A stretch of 27,909 nt of DNA from Monoraphidium neglectum (lineage: Eukaryota > Chlorophyta > Chlorophyceae > Sphaeropleales > Selenastraceae), in NCBI RefSeq assembly GCF_000611645.1, contig NW_014013532.1, positions 6,055 to 33,963 of the forward strand, read 5' to 3'. How positions within the stretch are numbered: position 1 is the first letter of the stretch; the number at the start of each line of letters is the position of its first letter. Under the pieces are notes generated by a model, which worked only from the letters and a program-made list of their open reading frames with translations, had not been told where the DNA came from and did no database searches. The position numbers were made by a program, and so were the translations under genes. Below, piece by piece: positions 1-10,941 of this stretch.

Positions 1-2
1 AC

Positions 3-3000
3 ACGGCCAACGGGCTGATGCGCTTCTACAGGGTAGACGCGGCCGGGAAGAAGGCAAAAGCATCGACTAGCGACTCCCCAGAGTCGAGCAGCTTCCTCAA
101 GCAGGTCTGGGCGGCCGACTTCTTTTACGCGGTGAGAGGTCGGGCTTTGGGTCAGGCATTGACAGTGACACGGCTGATTTAGTGCTGCAGATGCAGTCGA
201 TGCAGTCGCCTCCAGCAGCTGTGCAATCACAGAGGGGGTAGGGGAAGGGCTGGTTGAGCAGCCATGCCAGTTTCAGGGTTTTCACAACACAAGTGTGACA
301 GCAGACAGGAGCCGGGCCCTTGAGTCCTGCAGAGCGCCGAACGGCGGGCGCTCCCTTGTTGGGAGATCCTCTCAGGTAGCTGCTTGAGTGGGGGATGCCC
401 CCGCAGCCGATGGGCAAGAGGCGATCTGCGTGGAACAGGGCTTCTTACGAACCCATATCCAGAGGCACCCCTTGCTTGCTCATGTTCACTATGCCAGCGC
501 CTACCCTGTTGATATGCAGCTGGGGCCCACGCCGAACTCCCATCGCAGGTCACCAAGACCGGCACCGGCGCAAACAGCTGCGACCAGGGCGTCTTTGCAA
601 TGGACGTCAAGTACGACAAATGGGTGGGGCGCTATGTCATCTCTGCTGTTTGTGACGACTGGTTACACCCGAGGATACTTCTGGCGGTCTCTGCGACAGA
701 CTCTGTCACCGGTTTCTGGAACTTGTACAGTGTCCCAGCGGACAATGCTGGCACAAGCTGGAAATGTGCCAACGGCCGAAGGGGCTACCCTGACTACACT
801 CAGGTGAGTACAGCACTTGGGTTGTGGGGGGGAGGGTGGAAGGGAGCGGGTGCAGACTGTGACATGACATGTGGCTGCGCCACCACATTATTGGACAGGG
901 GTTCAGTGTCAGTATCACAGTATCTTGTGCGGGGACGCTGTGTCCTAAGGCTGGCATGTGCTCCACCAGCCCAGCTTGCTGCTGCCACTGCTGATCCCTT
1001 GGGCAATCGACTGCACTGCTGCACGCCTTAATCCTCCATGGCCTCCCTGAACCCCTTCCCATCACCGCCCCAACGCCTGATAGATTGGATACAACCGTGA
1101 TGGAGTATTTGTCACTTGGGTGGCCATCTGCCGGGAGGAGGTGGATGTCAGCCAGATCCAGTCTGGGGCGATGCTGTACGCCTTTGGTAAATGGGCAATA
1201 TACGGGGTGAGTAGAGTGTGCGGCGGCAGGACGCAAGGGGGCGGGGGTCTGACGGATGCTGTTGGGGCACGGGTGTGTGTGTGTGGAAGGGTGATGTGGG
1301 GCACGTGTGGCAGTACTGAGCAGCGTTGCTGTTGAGCACACATGAAAGGCCCCTGTGAACCCATTGCTGGGCCCGACTCACCGACCACCCAGGGCAACGA
1401 CCCCTCACTTGCCGGCAAGAAGTTCTGGGTCCCTGTCTACACTGGGCAGGACCTTTGCACAGCTTTGCAGGACCAGGCACCCTACACCCTGCCCACAGGA
1501 GGCAACTGCGGCGCCGCCTTTAATCAGCTGCAGCCCATCGTGCCACAGACGCCAGCTGATGTGCGGGCCGGAGAATCCTTCTTTGTGCTGGACGTGAGCA
1601 ACGGGTGCCAGGGTCGGGGGAGTGCAAGGGCATCTAGCAACAGATAGCACTGGTTGCTGGTGAAGGTTTGCTGGCCATGGCGATTTTGCTGGCCCATGCT
1701 GCCTTGCTCCCCATGAGAACTCCCAGGCAATAAATCACTCACTCCTCACCAAGCAGTGCGCCGTAGTTGAAGCTCACGTCACGCTCGCCCTTCCAACACT
1801 CACATCCCTTCCCTCAAAGTTCTACTGGGAGCAGCTGTCACGCCGCAAGTTTGTTCTGGCATCCCTCGTTGCCACCGGGACCCTCTGGGACCACAATGGG
1901 TTGGGCACCCCTGTGCCATACCTGGTGGGAAGGTTTGTCGACCGTGGGGACGACGCCTACGTGAACGAGGGCACCCTCCTGGAACAGGCTGGCGATGCTT
2001 CCTCACAGTCTGGCCAACTTGATGCTGGGGCAGCCAACCCGCGGGGCTACTGGAACGGCGGGGTGAGTGGGGCTCTCTATGCGGGGCGTGAAGCGCAAAA
2101 CCAGGTGACAAGAGCTTTCATGGCGGCAGACATGTGAGGCAGCCTGACCAGCACACAAAACTTGGCCAGGCGGCTTTCTGGACAGCAGCGTCTTGCCCTG
2201 ATGCACATGTGAACTCACTTCAACTTGACACGACCACTTGTGCAGCAGCGTCTCGCCGCCGACTCAACTCTGCTTGGTGAGACCAGCTGCCAGGCACAAG
2301 CCACACGTCATCCGCGAATCCCTGCCTGCACCCTTGCCTCCAACAATTATTGCCACCGGCCAGGCAGCCTTCGCCAATGGTCGGATCTACATTGCTGACC
2401 GCACAGACGTGGAGGACCCCCCAGCTCCGCCTGGCGCCAGCGGCGCCCCTGCAAGCAGCTTGTACAATCCCCGTCCCTCTGTCTACTGGGCGTGGATTGT
2501 GCCGACGTTTGCGGCTTATGGGCCGTGCGCCTGCTACTGGAACTTCAATTGGGGGTACGGGTATGCCTGGATCTGGGACCAGGCGTGCTACAATCCTGTG
2601 ACTGGCGTGTTGACTGGCGGCGGTGGAGGCACGTACCTGCCTGGGCGCCGGCGCCAGCGCCGGCGTCGACGGTTGCAAGGGACGGCGCTCCGGCCGCCAG
2701 GCATGGGTGCAGGGGCAACTGCATCTGGCCGCGACTTTTCAGGTGTCGTTCAGAACGGAAATGGGCTCAGCGCTGGCGGCTCTGCAACCAGCAGCAGCAG
2801 CAGCGGCGGCGGCGGCAGCGGCGGCGGCGGCAGCAGCAGCGGCATCAGTGGAGGTTGGTCGACGACGATCAAGCAGCGCCGCACACCAAACAAGGTCTAC
2901 ACCGCAGCTGCAGACGCAGTTGCTTACACAGTCCGCACGCAGGCGCCCGCCGGCGCGTCCGTCGTCAAGCCGCCGCCTAGTGAAGCTGCAGCGGCGCGCG

Positions 3001-3839
3001 TCCGCCCCAACCAGGTCACGGCCGCGCTGGCGGCCGTGGTCGCAGCGTCAAAGGCCAAGGCGACAGGCACGTGGCAGGCGGCCGGCGCCATTGTCAGCGG
3101 CGACCCCGCCGGCCAGTGGCGTGATGTATACATGTCTCAAGCGTACTATGACCCGCGGTACGCCATGTGGTCAATCAACTTTGACTGCCGCTTCAGAGCG
3201 GACTGGAATGTGCGCAACACAGTGACACTGCTGGCGACGGTGGTAAAGTCTGGCGTCATATCGTACGGGTCAGCAGCTAGCGAAGCAGATGCGCCCCTTG
3301 GCCTGGCATACCCCCAGGTGGCGGTCAGGGGCGGCACCATGCTGGTCACCTACACATACAGCTCGTCAGCAAACATGCCCGCTGTCCCAGGGGTGCGCTT
3401 TGCTGATGTGCCGGCCTATGCAGGTGAGGGAAAGGGGGGCGACGAGGGTGTGTCTTGGTCCATGCCGCAGGCTCCCCCTTCTTCACCTTTCACATGCGAG
3501 TTTTTACTTTCTTGATGCATTGACTGACTGCTTGCTTTCCCCTTCACCAACCCCCCCCCCCCCACCACTGCATCTGCACGCCTCACCGCAGGTGTTGGAT
3601 TCACGCTGATCAATTCAGCCACAAAAGCCACGACCGTCAACGTGGCCTTCCAGCAGGACCCGTTGTATGGCCCCATAACCCAGTCTAGCCAGCGGTTTGG
3701 CGATTATGCGGGCATTGACATCCACCCGACCAGCGGGCGAATATGGAGCGTGAACCATGCGGTGTGGGCGCCGCATTACGCGGTGGATGGTGCGACCGTC
3801 GTCAGCAACGCGGGTGCGCGCATAACCATTTTTGCATGA
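3..3839 (+). CDS. Secreted-type beta-propeller-like protein of unknown function (gene A), 5' end missing
   Basis: Spliced model: exons 3-131, 549-803, 1084-1210, 1349-1593, 1820-2062, 2246-2276, 2368-3423 and 3592-3839 (TGA), giving 777 visible residues. All junction phases agree, but the exon 3/4 join (donor at 1211 or nearby) is the least certain and exon 6 is only 31 nt. The start codon lies outside the window. Recognisable blocks are YDKWVGRYVI and ILLAVSATDSVTGFW (exon 2), YNRDGVFVTW (exon 3), LAFANGRIYIADRTD (across exons 6/7), YPQVAVRGGTMLVTYTYSSS (exon 7) and RFGDYAGIDIHP with IWSVNHAV (exon 8). From memory, this order of blocks resembles bacterial secreted proteins of unknown function with repeated beta-strand modules; that is recall, not a search result. 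Exon 7 carries a basic patch and a Ser/Gly linker (about 2640-2850), which could hide a further intron. No catalytic motif is evident, so no function is assigned. Confidence 0.72.
2790..2844 (+). repeat. (AGC/GGC)n trinucleotide tract coding a Ser/Gly linker
   Basis: An in-frame run of AGC and GGC codons within exon 7 of gene A encodes five serines followed by GGGGS-like units. It probably forms a flexible linker between the aromatic-rich segment and the C-terminal beta-strand modules, and its length is likely to vary between strains. Confidence 0.85.
3551..3563 (+). repeat. Poly-C run (13 C) in the polypyrimidine tract of the last intron of gene A
   Basis: Thirteen consecutive C residues lie 28 nt before the acceptor at 3590-3591. 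They form part of the pyrimidine tract of the intron 3424-3591 and are a likely site of length error or sequencing error. Confidence 0.8.
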
Positions 3840-4743
3840 TGGGGTTTTGACTGTTGACATGTTTACTGGCGGAAGTTAACGATTCCGTGCACTTTATTAA
3901 TCTTGTGTGTTTACAGCCGCTGCGACCCAGCAGCACGAAACCCAATCAGCGTGCGCTTGTGACCCCAATGCACGACCAGGCAGACCTTCAAGCGCTTCCC
4001 TCTGCTCTGACGTGACCTCTGCCTATTGCATATTTGATGTACTCACAACGATTGTCGTCAGAGGACTGCAGCGACAGAAGCTGCCTCGGCATACATGCCT
4101 GTAACTGTGTTTGCAGCTCACGATACCAGCGTCTGTACTGTACGACAATCAGATTGTGGGAAAACACTGACGCAAGAGTCAGGATTATGCACATGAGCTT
4201 CTGCAACATGCAGCTGGCTGTTCTAATTGCATGGAGTGCACGCAACATACACAGTCGACGTCCGCCGGGCCCTGGCAGGAACCCAACGGCCTTGGGCCAG
4301 GCCGGATCGTTGCGTTACCGCCCTGTCATGGAAACAATCCATCGACACATACAAAGGCATGCTTGCGCAGTGCATTGGGTCTCGTAAGGTCTCAGTCGCT
4401 GATCAGTGCCCATGCCAGTGCCCCTTGGTTGCTGCCTGCACGCAGGCCTGTGCGGGCTGCTGATTACGGCTTGTCGCATTTGCCATGGCCCATATTAGTT
4501 CCCGGATTCAATCACATCGGCCTCCGTATGATACTGAGGGCAACAGTGCAGACAACACTGTGCATACAATCGTGCAGGGTCTGTTCTGCAGAGCCGTCCA
4601 GGCCAGGTCACTGAGTAACCTGCGTGCCTGTCAGGTCACACACGCCGGGACAGCAGCGACAGAACCAATGGTGTGCACTGAGTTCGGTAAGCGCTGTGTT
4701 CTCTGTTTTTAACTTTGGGATCAGCAAGGGGCCATCCTAGAAA
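3840..4743. other. Intergenic: 3' flank of gene A and promoter of gene B
   Basis: About 900 bases without a supported gene. It holds the poly(A) signal of gene A near its start. Short open frames here show no recognisable protein and overlap one another. No clear TATA box or RNA gene was seen. Confidence 0.6.
4100..4104 (+). terminator. Poly(A) signal TGTAA of gene A
   Basis: TGTAA is the usual chlorophyte polyadenylation signal. This copy lies 261 nt downstream of the gene A stop codon and is the first TGTAA I found after it. Confidence 0.55.
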
Positions 4744-7443
4744 ATGACGCGCCTCATCTCGGTCGCGCTGGTGCTGCTCGCCCTGGGCACTGGTGAGAAA
4801 GAAAAGAAGTCGTGCCAGGAAGGTTTTGGCTTCGCGTCAGACCGGCGCACCCGTGCGTGCCTGCCACACGCGGAGTGACGACGTATCCTGCGCGGTCGGC
4901 CGGCCATCCTGGGCCCCCGCTTGTGCGTTAGAGGGCGCAAACCACGCTAAAAAATCGTATGTGATGAATCAAACGATGAAGCAACTGACCGGGATCCCCT
5001 CTGGCCACAGGCGTATTGGCCCAGGCTCCGAAGACAGCAGCGCCTGCTGCTGGTGCGGCGCTGACCAGCGCGCCGGTGCTGGAGGCCGGACCTGCCGTGC
5101 TCGCTCTTCCTGATGGTGCAGGCAAGTGTGGCTTTGAGGATGGTGGGGGCGATCATGGCAAATGCACCCTGCTGATGCACAGACGTCAAGGGGGCCACGA
5201 GGCTGCCGGCGTGCGGCTGCACTAGTGGGCACGCTCCGGCACCCAGGCCGGCGTTGAGCCTTCTGTTTGTTCAAGCGGCCCTCAGTGCACGAAGGGAGGT
5301 ACAAGGTGTGTATTCATCAGCAAGAAGAGCCTGTCATCTCTATTAGCCACGCGCCCACCCCCCGTCAACGCGCCCCTGCCACAGCAGCACCAGCCACGGG
5401 AGCAGAGGCAACCTCGCTGGTGGAGGTGGGCCCCGCAGCGGCGGCAGACGCGGCTCCTGTGGCCGTGACCAAGACGGCGGCCACTGCCAAGACAGCACCG
5501 GCCGCGGCCTCGGCGGCAACCCCCCTGGCAGAGGCGGGCCTCGCTCCGGCGGCAGACGTGGTCCCCGCTCCCGTCGTGGCTGATGACGTGGTGCCGGCTC
5601 CTGCTGCCAAGGTGGGGACCTGCGGCGCGGCACATTCACAGAGGACGATGCCTTTTGCGTGCTGGGGCTGCAGGCAAGGCGTGGAACCCCAGGGACGCGC
5701 TTGAAAGGGCTGCGAGGGTCACGACCCTTGCCTCTCATTGGAGTCACACTGTCCCCAGGGCATGCAACATAGACGCATGCTAGTTGAGGGCTTACACCCT
5801 GTACGCGCATGTTGCACCCCCCTGCCTTGCCTGCTCTGCCCGCGTCGGCCGAGGCCGCCCTTGTGGCGTTTGCGCCCGACGCACTGGCGCATGTCCCTGT
5901 GGCAGCGGCCACACCCGGCGCCGCAGCTGCTGTTCGAAAGCCCGTGGTGGCAGCCACTGCCTACGCGCCAGTGCCAAACTCTGGACCCTTATCGCAACCT
6001 CCCCTTGACCTCACTTCAAGGCTGCGCCCGTCCCCGCGCCTGCCCCCAAGCCCGCGGCCGCCCCTGCGGTCGTCGCTGCGGCCGAGCCGCAGCCTGTGCC
6101 TGCTCCTGCGGCAAAGGCCGCGGTTGCGCCTGCCCCTGTCAAGGCCGCTGTGCCTGCGGCTGTGGCGGCGCCAGCGCTGGCTCCGGCCCCCGTGGAGGCA
6201 CCTGTTGATGAGGCCCCAGTGGAGCCAGTGGTGCCAGGTGGGTGATGCTGAGCTGGTGAACAGGCTGGCAAACAGTTTGTTTGAACATCACAATTGATCG
6301 GCTCTGGGCGACTCGAACAGTCCATCGGAACAAACACGTTCACACCATTGTCGCATCCCCCCCCCGCCTTGACACAGCTCCTGTAGCCACGGCGCCGGCG
6401 GCTGCTGCCGCTGTTGAGCCCGCCCCCACCGCACCAGCGGCCGCTGCCAAGCCTGCCGCCACTGGCGCCGCAAAGCCTGCCCCGGCCGTGCCCAAGGTTG
6501 GTTGGTTGGATGCACACGTGCCCACTGGACCTTCGCCACTTTGCCCTGTTCATCGCCACAACCGCTGGCTCGCCGGCTTGCCAAAGAACGTATCCTCACT
6601 GTTGTGCTGTATGACAAACACTGCATCCTGTTGTTAAGCTAGGCCGTCCTGCTCAAGACAATATTGACACCCTTTTTTTGACTTCCCTGTCACACAGGCC
6701 GCTCCTGCTGCGGCGGCCGCCGCCACTGACGCTGAGGTGCCCAAGGCTGCCTCTCAGACGCCCGATTTTGTGGAGGCCCCGGTCGAGGCTAGCCTGCCAG
6801 TGGCTAGCCCCGCCGCAGGCGCCCTGGCCTCCGCTCGACCCAAGGTTGTCGAGTCTGCTGTCTGCACAGTTTGAGCCACCCAGTGTGCACTTGTCAGCGC
6901 ACTCCCCAGACTGCCATTGACCGATCGGCTTCACACACACCCTTTTCAGCTCACTGCAATGCCTCACGCCTCCACGATATGAAATGCAGGCCTCCACCTC
7001 TCCTGGCACTATCATCGAGGTCACGCCGCCAATCGCTGGGTGGGTGACATACCTCCAGGGGCCCCTGCTGCCAAGATCAACCCCCTCCCCGCCCAAAAGC
7101 CCGGCCAACCTGGGCCTGATATCCCACGTGCTTCCTTTCCTACTGCACATGCCATGGCCGGCGCTACACACCATCACAATTAAATCAGCAACAATCAATG
7201 CCCTACGCTACCACCTGCAGGCCCGAGGTGGTGTCTGCCACGGCCCCGGCTGCATCTGGCAACGGCGGCCTCAACCTGACACTGCCGGCCGCGCCCAGCG
7301 GCGTTGTGGTGGATGCGCCCGTCACGCTCACGGGCGGCACCCCAAAGAAGCGGCCCGCTGAGAGCGCCGCCGCACCCCGCGTTGGCGCCGCCAGGGCGCT
7401 GGCGGCAGTTGTGGCCGTGGCGGCGCTCGCGGCAGTCCTGTGA
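4744..7443 (+). CDS. Ala/Pro-rich secreted protein with GPI-like C-terminus (gene B)
   Basis: Spliced model: exons 4744-4792, 5011-5121, 5385-5611, 5854-5943, 6021-6237, 6378-6496, 6698-6844 and 7228-7443 (TGA), total 1176 nt or 391 residues. All phases are consistent; the exon 4 edges are the weakest. The first exon encodes MTRLISVALVLLALGT, a typical signal-peptide core, and the mature chain starts near GVLAQAPKTA. Most of the protein consists of Ala, Pro, Val and Lys repeats (APAP, KPAA and PAPAK types), as in proline-rich or hydroxyproline-rich algal wall glycoproteins. The chain ends in a hydrophobic stretch (ALAAVVAVAALAAVL) with no cytoplasmic tail, preceded by a polar spacer with Lys/Arg. 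This pattern fits a GPI-anchor signal, though a simple C-terminal membrane anchor is also possible. It probably sits at the cell surface or wall. Low-complexity sequence prevents a finer assignment. Confidence 0.68.
5122..5384 (+). other. GC-AG intron in gene B
   Basis: The exon ends in GCAG and the intron begins GCAAGT, the classic consensus of GC-AG introns. The acceptor at 5383-5384 keeps the Ala/Pro-rich frame with matching phase (phase 1 on both sides), and no GT donor nearby does so equally well. Confidence 0.6.
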
Positions 7444-8931
7444 TGAGCAGTTGCCCCTGCCAGCGCTCGAGGCGTGGCGCCCCGTGGCGCTTTATCAAAA
7501 CCCAAACGGATGGCTCGTGCGCCCTTTAAAGAGCAGCCGGCCGCCGAGCAAAAACTCTGCAGGTGCCGTGTTACGGCCCAACTGTCATTCCTCCTCTCCG
7601 CTGCCCTGAAAAGGCGCGAGCGCCCGCTGCTTTCTTTCTATGCAGTGCAAGAGGCGTGGCATGTTGCTGTTGGCACGCAACTCGCCTACACAATTGCCCC
7701 GCCTGGTGGTGTGCGATGGTACAGCCCGTCCAGGTGTCATTTTTGGCCGCGCCGTCCTCACGCACTATCCCACAATGCAAAAGCTCACTCGACATGCGCT
7801 TGCTGGGCTCTCATGCACAACTTCCCACAGTGTTGTATGTCACCTCATCCTCACTTTTACATCGCCGAGCCCCTTCGCGTAGCTACACACCTGCTGGAAG
7901 GGGCAGGGCAACGCCATAGTAATCCTTTTTCAGGTTGCAAACGCCCATGTCACAGGGCTTCGTGCGGCGTCAGGTGCCTCACTTGGTAATACAGTAGCGC
8001 GATGCCCAGCAGCAGCCAATTTGCCAGCAATGCTCTGTCATGAGGTGCACCGGGCACTGCTGCCCCATGGACTCGAACGAACACGGCAAAGCCACACCGG
8101 TCAGTTTTTTCATCAACAGGCATTTACATGAATGCACGTTCAGCAGTTCGGAGTAGCAGTGGAGCTCCAAGTAATGTCAGTTGGCAGCTGCAGGAGCACC
8201 GCCAGACACGGCTGGCAGGCAGGAGGCAGGCAGCCATCTGTGCAGGGACGCTTTTGTGTTGCTACTCATCACAGTACCGCTGTGTGATTTTCTGGGTAGT
8301 GCCTTGGCACTGTGATCCCCCCCGCCCGCATTGGGCAACAATTAAAAGAAGGGGAGACTGATTGGGCGGGGGGGAGCCACTGCACCACCACTGCTCCAGC
8401 ACACTCAGACAGCGGCTGTGCTGGGCAGCCGCGCTGCGCCAGGGGACTCGTGCTTCTGATCTGTCTCCCCTCGCGGGCATTGCGGGGCCGCTTCTGTGAG
8501 GAGGCGACGGCACTTGGGCGACAGCACAGCTACTAACGTCACCTGCTGTGAGCGGTCAAAGGCTGTCATTTGCATTCCAAGCGGCTTCCCTGTGCTATGG
8601 TATCTGCGAATCAAGAGGTTTCAGATAATCCTGGATTTGAGCGCGCACAGCGCTTGACTCTCTGCAGCAGCTCCTCCCCTCTGCTTGCACTGCGGTGCTT
8701 GAGTGAAGCAAGTGACCTGCGTGAGCGTCCGACATGCACGGCCTTTGGCTTTTGGCGCAAGACGGCATTCAAAGTGACAATTATTTTGGTTGAAATCCTC
8801 TGTTACTTGACGCTAATAGCGCAGCATCCGTTGCATCCTCTTGCAGCGCTTCCCGACAGGTTTGCTCGCTCGGGCTCATTAGGATTAGTATCAGTTGGTG
8901 TTATTTTACATACGTGTATTTTTGGTCGACC
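7444..8931. other. Intergenic: 3' flank of gene B and upstream region of gene C
   Basis: About 1.5 kb with no supported gene. Open frames are short, overlapping and without recognisable motifs. I did not find a clear TGTAA signal for gene B close to its stop, and saw no tRNA-like cloverleaf or long inverted repeat. Confidence 0.55.
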
Positions 8932-10499
8932 ATGGGATGCTCAAGACACCTGGCGGTGCTCGTCATCTGCGCTGCAGGCGAGTACAGCAGCTCGCGGGTT
9001 ACCGTGATGCGGTCAGTGAATGATAATAAATTGTACAATTCCTGTTGCTGTTGCGGCCGTGCACCGGGGACGGCCGCTCACCCATACAGTGCGCCTAGCG
9101 CGCACAAGGACTGCTGGAGAGACTGCTCGTGCTGTATGTGAGGCGCCTGCGTACGAACGGTACCACTCTGCACATCTTTGTCACCTCTCTTCAATACACT
9201 ATCCTGACATGACATCATTATTTTTCATGCACAGTCGCAGTGGCTCAGGCTGCGAGGCTAGGGCCTGGCGTGCAGTTCCTGCATGGCAGTGATGGCCCCA
9301 GCAGGTGGAGCGGCATGCCGGCAGCTGCTCTTTGCATCGCAGCATGTGCCTATCAGGAGGAGGCGTTTGCAGTGTGATGTTGCATGCACATCTTGATCTT
9401 GACTTTACTTAATAGTTATACATGTTGGTGGCCATGCCGCAACTGTTGCTGGCTGTCACTCTGCCAACACAATCACAAGTAAGCACCCACCCACCCTGCT
9501 ACTCTTCGTCCTTGCTTGCATCTTTGCAGGAGCCTCCTGCAGAACACAGCTGGCATGCTGACCCCGGCAGACCTTGGTCAGCAGCTGGCCAGGATTCAGG
9601 GGGCCACTCCAGCCGCCAACGCCGCCGCAGCGACCGGGCCACCCGCCGCTGCTGCGCCCGGCGCCGCCGGCACGAGCTCGGCGCCAGCGGTGGCGCCCGC
9701 GGCCCTGGATGCGGCCCCTGCCGCTGCCATTGCGGGTGGCAGCACGAATGGCGTCAGCAACGCTGCTGCGCCTGCGAGCGGCACCACTGCTGTTGGCGCC
9801 ACCACGGCTCCCTCGCGCACCGCTGTTTCGGTGCCTGCTGCCGCCACAGCCGCCGATGCTAGCAGCACACCCAGAGCCGACGGCACCGCAGCCGCAGCCA
9901 CCGACAGCGGCGTCCCGGCCGCCTCGGACACCACGGTGACCCCCGTGTCCACAACCGCAGCGACCTCGGAGGGCCTCCTGCCGATTGATGACAGGGGCGA
10001 GGTGCCGGATGCAATCGCGGCTGGCGACGCTTCGGCAAATGACGTGGACGCGACCCCCACTGAGGCCATCGCGATCACTGGCAACACCACGGCAGTCGCA
10101 GCGAATGCCACGTCTATGGTACCTGGCGCTGCAGCTGCCGCCAACGCGACCGACCCCATCCGTGCAAACAGAACCGCGGCAGCCGCTGCTGTCCTTGCGA
10201 CCCTGGGGGCGAACGCCACCGACGCCTCGGACGCCGCTGCCAGGGGCAAGGCCGTCGACAAGAATGGGGCTGGCCTGGTGACAACTCTGACAGAAGATGA
10301 CATCACTGGTTCCGAAAGGATAAAGATCTCCAGCGCAACCTCGGCCCGTGCCAAGGGGATCGCGGAGCGCGCCAGCGTCGGCGTCATCGTCGGCGCCGTG
10401 CTGGGGTCAGTGGCTGCCGTCGGGCTGGTCGCTTGTTGCGTGGTGGTGGTGCGGCGGCACATAGCACGCAACAAGTACGAGCGCTTTGCAGAGATCTGA
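8932..10499 (+). CDS. Ala-rich glycosylated single-pass membrane protein (gene C)
   Basis: The main exon is 9530-10499 (TGA). The preferred first exon is 8932-8981, which opens with ATG in a good context (CGACCATGGG), encodes the signal-like MGCSRHLAVLVICAAG and joins in phase to give 339 residues. The ectodomain is Ala/Thr/Pro-rich with five N-glycosylation sequons (one NTT, three NAT, one NRT). Near residues 300-324 is a transmembrane helix (VGVIVGAVLGSVAAVGLVAC followed by CVVVV) with small residues spaced as in helix-packing motifs. A 15-residue basic cytoplasmic tail (RRHIARNKYERFAEI) follows, so this is a type I topology. An alternative first exon at 9422-9478 (MLVAMPQLLLAVTLPTQSQ, donor GTAAGC) joined to 9543 is also in phase and also signal-like. 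No known family was recognised; a surface or wall glycoprotein is inferred from composition. Confidence 0.66.
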
Positions 10500-10621
10500 C
10501 GCGATAGGTCCCTTTGCTTTGATTGTCAACAGCCAATAACTCAAGCACTGCCAAAACAAACCCAACTACATGTCTATTTCCCTGTTTCATTCGTATGTGC
10601 CTTGTGTGCGCTGTCCCCTTG

Positions 10622-10626
10622 TGTAA
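10622..10626 (+). terminator. Poly(A) signal TGTAA of gene C
   Basis: TGTAA 123 nt after the gene C stop codon, in the convergent gap, on the coding strand of gene C. Confidence 0.6.
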
Positions 10627-10730
10627 CGCTGTGCAGTCCAGTGTTCTTGCTTGTTTGTGTTTGCACAGCAGCTGTGGCACGTGACACACCATGGGCTCGT
10701 TCATCACACCAGGGGGGGTTTTACAGTGCA

Positions 10731-10735
10731 GCTCT
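10731..10735 (-). terminator. Poly(A) signal TGTAA of the jouberin homologue
   Basis: The plus strand reads TTACA, hence TGTAA on the minus strand, about 207 nt downstream of the jouberin stop at 10942-10944. Confidence 0.6.
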
Positions 10736-10941
10736 CGGTGCCGTTGCTGCTGCGTGGCTGCCGCGCATAAGCGGGGCCGCTGTACAGGACCTTTGGCGTG
10801 ATGGTCGATCAGATGTGGCGCATTTGCAGCGCCCAAAAATGCTGTGCTGCTGCGCTCGCTTCAAGCGACCTCAGGGAGTGCGCGAGACACAGGAAAATGC
10901 CGCTGCATGGTCCACTCGGCCGCAATCACGCGGCGGTCATG

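Larger units (their letters stand above)
10500..10941. other. Convergent intergenic region between gene C and the jouberin homologue
   Basis: This 442-base gap separates the stop codons of two genes transcribed towards each other. It contains one TGTAA on each strand, consistent with two 3' UTRs that end close together. No other gene was seen. Confidence 0.65.

Noticed and set aside
2623..3225. Poly-Ala frame overlapping gene A exon 7
   Set aside because: It is an out-of-frame reading of the AGC/GGC repeat; the other frame continues into the conserved C-terminal blocks.
9596..10474. 292-residue open frame on the minus strand
   Set aside because: It mirrors the Ala-rich exon of gene C (GCN codons read as NGC on the other strand) and lacks splice partners or motifs.
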